Below, piece by piece: positions 8,483-14,228 of a DNA stretch of 24,538 nucleotides. Source of the DNA: Candidatus Rhodoferax bjergmarkensis (lineage in GTDB: Bacteria > Pseudomonadota > Gammaproteobacteria > Burkholderiales > Burkholderiaceae_C); NCBI GenBank assembly GCA_016708345.1, contig JADJFX010000027.1, forward strand, positions 1 through 24,538, in the 5' to 3' direction. The notes under the pieces were generated by a model. The model worked only from the letters and a program-made list of their open reading frames with translations, did not search any database and was not told where the DNA came from. The first letter of the stretch is position 1. Every line of letters starts with the position of its first letter. The translations under genes and the position numbers were made by a program.

Positions 8483-9717
8483 AGCAGACTCCCCAAATCG
8501 ATTTCGGCCACTCGACGCAGTCCTGTCAGATCAACCTTCGCATAGATCCTCGTCGTCGAAGCGCTGCGATGACCGAGCTGATCGCCGATCTCCTTCAGGG
8601 CAAAGCCAGCGTCCAGCAAATGCCGGGCGTTGGCGTGTCTTAAGCAATGCGCGCGTCGTGGGACGTCAATGCCAAACTGGGTGAGACGCTCGCGGACAAT
8701 GCCGCTAACGCGTCCGGGTGACAGTGGACGAATCGGCGCTTCGACCGAGAGGAACAGCTCGCGATGGGCACTTCGCGGACGCGCTTCCTTCAGGTACCGC
8801 AGGATCGCCGTTCCGACGCTTGCCACCAGCGGGTATTGCTGGGTGCAACGTTGCTTTGGCCGCGTGACATGAATGATCTCGCCGTTCCAGTCAAAATCGT
8901 CCAGACGGAGTCGCACCACCTCGCCACGCCGCAGTCCATAGACAGCCAGCAGCAGGACCACCGCGCGGTCGCGCAGATCAATCGTGCTGTCTGCGTTAAA
9001 ACTGGCGACGAGTCTTTGCACGTCCTCCCAATTCGGCCCAAGCGGCAGGCCATCCTCTCTAAACACGACGGGCGCATCAATACCAACAGAAATGTTGGTA
9101 GCCCAACCCTGTCCCTCGGCGTATCGGAAGAAATTGCGAAGCGTGCTCGCAAGTGCGTGCAACGATGCCCTGGCCCAGCCGTGATTGCCCTGATACGCCA
9201 GATATGTATCGATATCGTGGATGGTGACGCCATTGAGATTGACACCTGGATGCCATACGGCGGACAAAAAACTGTCGATCTCGGTGCGGCAGTTCGAAAT
9301 CGTCACGGGCGAAAGCCCCCGCTGGTCACGCATGAAATCGGCATACTGCTCAATTAAGCGGGTAAACGGTTGCTCCATGGGTTGATGTTCCTTCAGCAGT
9401 CCCAGGAAACGTAACCAAGCCGTGGCGATATGAATGAACAGTCGACGCGAACTCTGGGAATCATTCGTTCGGGCGTTGCGAATGAGACGAACCCTATGGT
9501 CAACCGCAAAAGCGATTTCATCGTGTGTGATTGGCTCCGTCCGGCACAAATCCATGCTCTTTGAAAAAACCAACAGGATCCAGGCGATCTTCCGGATCGA
9601 CCGGGGCGGATAACCCTGTTCCAGGCAATACAGGATGAATCGCTTCCTCGATTCCAGGCATGGAGCCAAATTGTGTGCGGCAAGAATACGCGGTTGCGTA
9701 AAGAGAGTCTCGAACAT
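8479..9717 (-). CDS. ritA: RIT tyrosine recombinase, first gene (RitA)
   Basis: The ATG at 9717 has AGGGGA five bases upstream. The 412-aa product is the longest of the trio and begins M-F-E-T-L-F-T-Q-P-R. It has an extra N-terminal region (about residues 1-115), then a core-binding domain and a C-terminal catalytic domain with Arg in Y-G-L-R-R-G-E, H-C-L-R-H near residue 357, His in L-G-H-R-S near 383, and nucleophile Tyr in R-I-Y-A-K-V-D near 392. It is the promoter-proximal gene of a tightly packed three-gene operon. Its 5' end lies 40 bp inside the right terminal repeat, so the promoter probably lies in or next to that repeat. Confidence 0.9.
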   Translation of the reverse strand: MFETLFTQPRILAAHNLAPCLESRKRFILYCLEQGYPPRSIRKIAWILLVFSKSMDLCRTEPITHDEIAFAVDHRVRLIRNARTNDSQSSRRLFIHIATAWLRFLGLLKEHQPMEQPFTRLIEQYADFMRDQRGLSPVTISNCRTEIDSFLSAVWHPGVNLNGVTIHDIDTYLAYQGNHGWARASLHALASTLRNFFRYAEGQGWATNISVGIDAPVVFREDGLPLGPNWEDVQRLVASFNADSTIDLRDRAVVLLLAVYGLRRGEVVRLRLDDFDWNGEIIHVTRPKQRCTQQYPLVASVGTAILRYLKEARPRSAHRELFLSVEAPIRPLSPGRVSGIVRERLTQFGIDVPRRAHCLRHANARHLLDAGFALKEIGDQLGHRSASTTRIYAKVDLTGLRRVAEIDLGSLL

Positions 9718-9756
9718 GATATTCCCCTATTGAAGGTTGGTGGAATACCAGTATTC

Positions 9757-9854
9757 GCCCAAAATTATGTCGCGATAGAAATGTCAATTTGAGAGGTAAC
9801 GCAGGGGCAATTGAGACCCACCGCGACATATTTTTGACCACGCCATATTGATTG
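9757..9854 (-). repeat. RIT right terminal inverted repeat (98 bp, perfect)
   Basis: Exact reverse complement of 6456-6553. It ends in ATTGATTG, which also forms the left arm of the palindrome at 9848-9881. Confidence 0.95.
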
Positions 9855-9881
9855 TTATGTGCTCGAGCACATAACAATCAA
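9848..9881. repeat. 34-bp perfect palindrome at the RIT right junction
   Basis: The left half is TTGATTGTTATGTGCTC and the right half is its exact reverse complement, with CTCGAG at the centre. The outer 7 bp are the RIT tip on one side and the istA target sequence CAATCAA on the other. The inner 20 bp (9855-9874) belong neither to istA nor to the shared terminal repeat. Confidence 0.95.
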
Positions 9882-10097
9882 AAGGGCCGCGTGGAGCGCT
9901 CGATTCGCTACATCCGTGACAACTTCTTTGCCGCGCGCACCTTCACCGACATCGACGACCTCAACGCACAGGCCGATGCCTGGGTGGCTGGAGCGTCGAG
10001 CCAGCGCCCATGCCCCGAAGACACCAAGCTGACGGTGCAGGAGACCTTCGAGCAGGAGAAGTCCAGCCTGATGGAGCTACCCGCGACCCGGTTTAGT
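9882..10097 (+). pseudogene. istA: istA of IS21-B, segment 2 of 3
   Basis: The segment begins K-G-R-V-E-R-S-I-R-Y-I-R-D-N-F-F, with the third catalytic residue (Glu) of the IstA DDE triad. It runs through A-R-T-F-T-D-I-D-D-L-N-A-Q and P-A-T-R-F to the IS1634 insertion at 10097. Joining it to 12015 gives T-R-F-S-C-D-E-L-R-A-V-S-A-A-K-T-P in frame. Confidence 0.9.
10092..10097. repeat. 6-bp target duplication of the IS1634-family element (left)
   Basis: TTTAGT precedes the element tip CTGAAGT; the matching copy is 12009-12014. Confidence 0.9.
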
Positions 10098-10187
10098 CTG
10101 AAGTTCTTTCCAAAAAAAGCCGAGTTTTCCCAATGAAACACGCAGTAATTGAGGTTCCACGTACTGCCTACATTTTGATCTGACCAA

Positions 10188-11873
10188 TCAATTCCAAGGC
10201 TCGTTTTTGTTGTGGGTTGTGTGTTGTGGTGATCTCGAAAGTGGGGCGTCAGCGCGACCGCCGTGGGTGCGGCAGGTATTGCGCACAATGCCCGCAAGAG
10301 TTGCCATCAAGGTCTGGAAACTATGCACTGGTGTGCCATCATCAAGCGTGCGGCTTTGCACCTTCTTCATCGCCTCATCCGAGCGCTGTGCCGGTGCCAC
10401 CGGGTCGCGAATGAGTTTGGCAGCCTGATCCTCATCGGAAAACATCAGTTCGCGCCAAGCCTCACGCATGTGCCACTCCACGTAATAGGCCAACATGCAC
10501 AGAAAAATATGCGCGCGTACCCGATTCTCCAAATGGTGATGAATCGGACGCACCTTCAAATCCATCGTCTTGATCGAGCGAAACGCCCGCTCCACTTGCG
10601 CCAGGGACTTGTAGGTGCGCACGCAGGTGGGCGCATCCATGCGCTGGGCCTGCACTGAGGTGCGAATGATGTACAGCCCGTCCAGTGCTGCCTCAGCCGC
10701 AATGCTGTCTTGAAGACGCGCAAAGCTCAAAGCATCATCAGTAATCGTCAGCTCAAAGTGTTTGGACACCTTGTAGCGATTGACTACCTTACCGGCCGCG
10801 ACCCCAATCTTGTCCTTGCCCACCAGTTTGGCAGATTCAACACGGAGCTTGATTTTTTCCAGCTCCTTCTCTGTGGCCAAGAGCAAATCATTGCGGGTAT
10901 GCACCCGCAATTTGGCCAACTCCGGATTGCGGCATGCCACCAGGCGCTCACCTGGAAAATCGGGCGAGCTGATCTCCAGCAAATTGCGCTCATCAAACAG
11001 GCCCATCTGCAAATGCCCCTGCTCCACCAGCGTGCGAATGGAGCTACTGCGCAGCGCTGTGATCCAGGCTACATCGGTGTCCTTGCTCATCTCATCAATG
11101 GCCTTTTGCGAGATCATGCCCCGGTCGCCCACCATCACCATGCTCGCAATGCCAAACTCCTCGCGCAGGCGCTTGACCTGAGGTACAAACGTCGTGCTGT
11201 CCGAGGTGTTGCCCTCATACACCGAGATGGCCACCGGGCAGCCTCTGTCGTCGGTGAGAAGCCCGTAGTTGACCTGCAAAGTACCGCGCTTGCCGTCGCG
11301 GCTGTAGCCCAGCTTGGCCAGCGGACAGTGCGAGCCCTCAAAGTAGCTCGACGACAGGTCGTAGAGCACCAAGGAGTCTTCTTTGGTGAGGCGCGCTGCC
11401 AGTTTCTTTTGAATGCGGTCTTGGCCTGCGAGCAGCCAATCCATGGCCGCGTACAACTCGTCCTCGTCGGCATCGCTCACGCCAAACTCCTGGGCCAAGG
11501 TGCTCACACTCCACAGCCGCGTAGTGGCCAGTTTGGTGGCAGGGCAAATGATGCGTGAGGCCACCATGGCCAGCACCAGGTCGCGTTCACGACTGGGCTT
11601 GGAGGCCAGCACCGAGGCAAAGCCCAAGCGCTGCATGGCAAGGAAAACGGCTTGCACGTGGCCGTGTGCCGGGGAGGCGATGACCTCAAAGGTTTTCTCC
11701 ACAGCTTGCAACACATCGCCACGCAGGGCACCACGAATCATCTGCACTTGAGCCGCAGACAGGGCTGACAAATTGGCCAGCGTGCGCTTGCAAACTTTGG
11801 TGCCATCGCGAAAGGACTCGCGCAACAAAATGGTTGGCGCTGCCCCGCGATTTGGGATGACGTTTATGTGCAT
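10188..11873 (-). CDS. IS1634-family transposase
   Basis: The 561-aa protein begins M-H-I-N-V-I-P-N-R-G. The length fits the IS1634 family (IS4-superfamily DDE transposases). The catalytic residues are visible: first Asp in LVLYDLSSSYFEGSH, second Asp in M-V-G-D-R-G-M-I-S, and Glu in QVERAFRSIKTMDLKVRPIH. The last motif, followed by HHHLENRVRAHIFLCMLAYY, is a family signature. The frame is intact. The ATG is only about 7 nt from a good -10 box, so the transcript may be leaderless. Probably a functional transposase. Confidence 0.9.
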   Translation of the reverse strand: MHINVIPNRGAAPTILLRESFRDGTKVCKRTLANLSALSAAQVQMIRGALRGDVLQAVEKTFEVIASPAHGHVQAVFLAMQRLGFASVLASKPSRERDLVLAMVASRIICPATKLATTRLWSVSTLAQEFGVSDADEDELYAAMDWLLAGQDRIQKKLAARLTKEDSLVLYDLSSSYFEGSHCPLAKLGYSRDGKRGTLQVNYGLLTDDRGCPVAISVYEGNTSDSTTFVPQVKRLREEFGIASMVMVGDRGMISQKAIDEMSKDTDVAWITALRSSSIRTLVEQGHLQMGLFDERNLLEISSPDFPGERLVACRNPELAKLRVHTRNDLLLATEKELEKIKLRVESAKLVGKDKIGVAAGKVVNRYKVSKHFELTITDDALSFARLQDSIAAEAALDGLYIIRTSVQAQRMDAPTCVRTYKSLAQVERAFRSIKTMDLKVRPIHHHLENRVRAHIFLCMLAYYVEWHMREAWRELMFSDEDQAAKLIRDPVAPAQRSDEAMKKVQSRTLDDGTPVHSFQTLMATLAGIVRNTCRTHGGRADAPLSRSPQHTTHNKNEPWN

Positions 11874-11879
11874 GTCTAC

Positions 11880-11907
11880 ATTATATAAACATTTGCCTAT
11901 AAAACAA
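11880..11907 (-). promoter_or_regulatory. Promoter of the IS1634-family transposase
   Basis: On the minus strand there is a perfect TATAAT (11885-11880) with TTGTTT (11907-11902) 16 bp upstream. The predicted start site falls at or next to the ATG at 11873. Confidence 0.55.
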
Positions 11908-11922
11908 GAAATTTATACATGT

Positions 11923-11936
11923 CTACAAATTTGTAG
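11923..11936. repeat. 14-bp palindrome upstream of the IS1634 promoter
   Basis: CTACAAATTTGTAG is a perfect palindrome 16 bp upstream of the -35 box. CATGTCTACA overlaps it (11919-11928) and recurs at 11871-11880 over the start codon. This could be a regulator binding pair; no function is known. Confidence 0.5.
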
Positions 11937-12008
11937 GCGTTAACGATCCAATATGTTGATTTCAAAGGTAATTTGTCAAAATCGGGGTGAAATCAGGGGG
12001 GACTTCAG

Positions 12009-12014
12009 TTTAGT
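12009..12014. repeat. 6-bp target duplication of the IS1634-family element (right)
   Basis: TTTAGT, matching 10092-10097. Confidence 0.9.
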
Positions 12015-12609
12015 TGTGACGAGCTGCGGGCCGTGTCTGCCGCCAAGACCCCCTATGTTCGCTTCGATCTGAACGACTATTCAATCCCCCACACCCATGT
12101 GCAGCGCAGTCTCACCGTCAGTGCCGACCTGAGCGAGGTACGCATTCTGGACGGCCAGCAGGTGCTGGCCACCCACCGGCGTTGCTGGGACAAGGGTCAA
12201 CAAGTCGAAGTCCAAGCCCACGTGGAGGAACTGGTGCAGCACAAGCGGGCCGCGCGTGCCCACCGTGATACCGACCGCCTGGTGCACGCCATTCCTCAGA
12301 TCCAGACCTTGCTCAATGAGGCAGCCAAGCGGGGCGAGCCGCTGGGGCGCACCGCCAGCCAGTTGCAGGAACTGCTCGATGTGCATGGGCGCGCAGATGA
12401 CTGCGGCCGTTGCGGATGCACTGAGTCGTGGTGTCCCACACCCCAATGCCGTTCGCCTGGCACTTGAGCGCCAACGCGATCAGCAAACCCCACCCCCGCT
12501 GGGCGTGGCCCTTGCCGAGCATGTGCGAGCCCGTGACATTGCGGTGCGGCCCCACAGCCTGAGTGGCTATGACCAACTCATTGGAGACCAAGACGATGCA
12601 AACGACTGA
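12015..12609 (+). pseudogene. istA: istA of IS21-B, segment 3 of 3 (C terminus, frameshifted)
   Basis: The segment reads C-D-E-L-R-A-V-S-A-A-K-T-P-Y-V-R-F-D-L-N-D-Y-S-I-P-H, the conserved C-terminal beta-barrel entry of this IstA subfamily. Near 12388 the frame moves by one base: GATGTGCATGGGCGCGCAG should read GTG CAT GGC GCG CAG, one extra G. After the shift it continues M-T-A-A-V-A-D-A-L-S-R-G-V-P-H-P and R-P-H-S-L-S-G-Y-D-Q-L to the TGA at 12607. It overlaps the istB start by 14 bp, the usual translational coupling in IS21. Confidence 0.85.
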
Positions 12610-13358
12610 TCCATCCACACTCAAACGTCGTGCCCAGGCCCTGCAGCTCAACGGCTTGCTGTCCAACTGGAGCGCGTGCTGCACCGAACCCTGGGTGGCC
12701 AATTTGCTGGACTGGGAGGAGCAAGAGAATACCCGGCGCTCCATGGAGCGCCGGCTGTACAGTGCGCATATCGGACGCTTCAAGCCCTTGGCCGATTACG
12801 ACTGGAACTGGCCCGAGCAGATTGATCAGGGGGCCGTGAGCGAGTTGATGACGCTGCAGTTCCTGCAGACCGCCAGCAACGCCATCCTGGTAGGGCCATC
12901 AGGTGTAGGCAAGACCACCATTGCCCAGAATATCGCTCACCAGGCGGTGTTGCAGGGGCACACCGTCATCTTCACCACGGCGGCAAGCTGCTGGGCGAGC
13001 TCGCCAGTCTGGATAGTGACTCAGCTCTGCGAACCCGATTGCGCCACTACGCCAGGCCTGCCCTCTTGGCCATTGATGAGGTCGGGTACCTCTCGTATTC
13101 GAGTCGCTATGCCGACCTGTTGTTTGAACTCATCAGCCGCCGCCACGAGCAAAAAAGCACGCTGCTGACGACGAACAAATCGTTTGCCGACTGGAACGAG
13201 GTATTCCCCAACGCGGCCTGCGTGGTGGCTCTGGTGGACCGACTGGTTCATCACGCCGAGATCGTTGGCATCAAGGGAAAGTCGTACAGGCAAAGGAGGC
13301 ACAAGAACAGGCCAAGGCCCGCGCTGGCAAACGCAAAACTTCAAAGGCGACAGCATGA
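12596..13358 (+). pseudogene. istB: istB of IS21-B (two single-base frameshifts)
   Basis: The ATG at 12596 (GGAG 9 bases upstream) begins M-Q-T-T-D-P-S-T-L-K-R-R. IstB is the AAA+ ATPase that guides IstA to target DNA. Walker A is present (GPSGVGKTTIAQNIAH, residues about 101-116), and Walker B (L-L-A-I-D-E-V-G-Y-L) and the sensor motif LLTTNKSFADW appear in another frame. The first shift is near 12982, where one G is missing in GCGGCAAG (expected G-K-L-L-G-E-L). The second is near 13292, where one A is missing in CAAAGGAGG; correcting it gives R-Q-K-E-A-Q-E-Q-A-K-A ending at the TGA 13356-13358. Both are homopolymer losses, so sequence error is a real alternative to decay. Confidence 0.85.
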
Positions 13359-13573
13359 AGAAATGGCATCAGCCCTCAGGGCTCTCAAGTGGACTGCCGT
13401 TCAAAGTGGATGCCAACTGGACGCCAGAGCAGGCATTGGCGGTGTGGGAGTTGCTCGATGACCTGCGCGATCGCGTCGGGGCCCATTACGGCTTGGTCAT
13501 GCAAAACCTCATGCGTGAGCAGCGCGTTACCCAGCAACCGCTGGAAGACTTTGACCAAGACTTGCCGTTCTGA
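13355..13573 (+). CDS. 72-aa accessory ORF downstream of istB
   Basis: The ATG at 13355 overlaps the corrected istB stop (ATGA), which indicates translational coupling. The product begins MKKWHQPSGLSSGLPFKVDA and continues WTPEQALAVWELLDDLRDRV and A-H-Y-G-L-V-M-Q-N-L-M-R-E-Q. It is short, soluble, acidic toward its C terminus and predicted mostly helical. I recall similar short ORFs beside IS21-type genes annotated as hypothetical, so it is probably a conserved accessory gene of this IS21 group. No catalytic motif is visible. Function unknown. Confidence 0.65.
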   Translation: MKKWHQPSGLSSGLPFKVDANWTPEQALAVWELLDDLRDRVGAHYGLVMQNLMREQRVTQQPLEDFDQDLPF

Positions 13574-13605
13574 CTAACGGCGAACTTTTAACACCATCAG
13601 TAACC

Positions 13606-13628
13606 AGGGCCCCTCACGACGGGGCCCT
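13606..13628 (+). terminator. GC-rich hairpin after the IS21-B genes
   Basis: AGGGCCCC and GGGGCCCT form a perfect 8-bp stem with a 7-nt loop, 33 bp after the last stop codon. No T tract follows, so it may be a weak terminator or an mRNA-stabilising hairpin. Confidence 0.45.
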
Positions 13629-13659
13629 ATCCATTGGTGACGCCGTGAACATCGGAATT

Positions 13660-13760
13660 GGCCACCAGAATCCGACACCATAAATGACCACCAAATTCGG
13701 CTACCAAATCTCGCCGCCATTTACGGCAACCAGATTTATGGGGATTTAGAGCACCGCTAA
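13660..13760. repeat. IS21-B right-end multiple terminal repeats
   Basis: Four degenerate units occur at 13660 (GGCCACCAGAATCCG), 13685 (TGACCACCAAATTCG), 13699 (GGCTACCAAATCTCG) and 13725 (GGCAACCAGATTTAT). They are probable IstA binding sites. The tip TTAGCGGTG (read inward) is at 13760. Confidence 0.65.
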
Positions 13761-13768
13761 CAAGAGGT
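13761..13768. repeat. 8-bp target duplication of IS21-B (right)
   Basis: CAAGAGGT, matching 4962-4969. Confidence 0.85.
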
Positions 13769-14226
13769 ACCCAACCAACCGAGCCAAACGCAACTGGACA
13801 CCGACTTGTTGCTACAGCGCTTCACACTGGTCTTTGACCGTGAGGGCTACAGCCCAGAGTTCTGGAGTCGGCTCAAACAAAAGCGTGTGGCCTGCTTGAG
13901 TTACCACAAGTTTCCCGGCGGTGACTGGCGAGTGCAAGAGTTCACAGTGCACACGGCAACGCTGTCGAGCGGGCACAAGACAGAGCTGCAGTTGGCCGAA
14001 CGTGGCACCCTTTTGAGCAATGGGCTTTGGGTGCGCGAGGTGCGAAAACTCAGCCAAGGCGGTCACCAAACGGCCATCATCAGCACCGACTACAAACTTG
14101 ACCTCATCGCCTTGGCGGTCCAAATGTTCGCCAGATGGTCGCAGGAAAACTACTTCAAATATGCCCGTGAACACTTCAATCTGGACAGGCTCGGGCTATG
14201 GCACGCAAGAGATTACTGACCCCTAA
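13761..14226 (+). pseudogene. Element C transposase, C-terminal part
   Basis: It resumes the gene broken at 4970 as Q-E-V-P-N-Q-P-S-Q-T-Q-L-D-T-D. It holds the second catalytic Asp in TLVFDREGYSPEFWSRL and the probable catalytic Glu in ARWSQENYFKYAREHFNLDR. Together with V-D-G-H in the first half this gives a complete DDE triad. Near 14196 one extra G (GGG for GG) shifts the frame; correcting it reads R-L-G-Y-G-T-Q-E-I-T-D-P and then TAA at 14224-14226. The family normally continues, so the true C terminus was probably lost to D2 at 14229. Confidence 0.7.
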
Positions 14227-14228
14227 TG

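Larger units (their letters stand above)
6456..9881 (-). mobile_element. RIT element (recombinase in trio) inside istA
   Basis: Three overlapping tyrosine-recombinase genes on the minus strand lie between perfect 98-bp inverted repeats (6456-6553 and 9757-9854). The 7-bp sequence CAATCAA occurs at the left junction (6456-6462) and again at the right (9875-9881). Deleting 6463-9881 restores istA without any change. A 20-bp palindrome lies between the right repeat and the right CAATCAA and has no counterpart on the left. RIT elements with three consecutive recombinases and terminal inverted repeats are known from Cupriavidus and other proteobacteria; the assignment follows from that architecture. 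Confidence 0.9.
10098..12008 (-). mobile_element. IS1634-family insertion sequence (1911 bp)
   Basis: The tips are CTGAAGTTC at 10098 and, in reverse complement, CTGAAGTCC at 12008, with weaker similarity further in. The element is flanked by the 6-bp repeat TTTAGT. It carries a single intact transposase gene on the minus strand. Its removal restores istA of IS21-B. Confidence 0.9.
4971..13760 (+). mobile_element. IS21-family element B carrying two further inserted elements
   Basis: The tips are imperfect inverted repeats: TGAACGGCTTTC... at the left and, in reverse complement, TTAGCGGTGCTC... at the right, agreeing at about 18 of 31 aligned positions. The 8-bp duplication CAAGAGGT flanks the element, as is typical for IS21. 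Gene order is small Cys-rich ORF, istA, istB, 72-aa ORF, each overlapping the next. Without the RIT and IS1634 insertions, the element would be about 3.5 kb. Confidence 0.85.
3641..14226 (+). mobile_element. Element C: DDE transposon of unassigned family, split by IS21-B
   Basis: The boundaries are approximate: the left is where IS21-A istA homology ends, the right is where the DruA/Tn5 copy D2 begins. A single transposase gene is present in two pieces (3846-4970 and 13761-14226) separated by the 8.8-kb IS21-B. The 200 bp before the gene contain no ORF of note, only a weak inverted repeat (GGGAATT...AATTCCC, 3668-3693). The right end of C seems to have been cut by D2, so its terminal repeats cannot be compared. 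Confidence 0.6.

Noticed and set aside
9848..9881. The 34-bp palindrome as a rho-independent terminator.
   Set aside because: No T tract follows on either strand, the centre leaves no loop, and its arms are the RIT tip and the istA target.
10710..11558. A 282-codon plus-strand frame opposite the IS1634 transposase, and similar long antisense frames at 10263, 8764 and 5359.
   Set aside because: They are shadows of intact, recognisable genes on the other strand in GC-rich DNA, with no motifs of their own.
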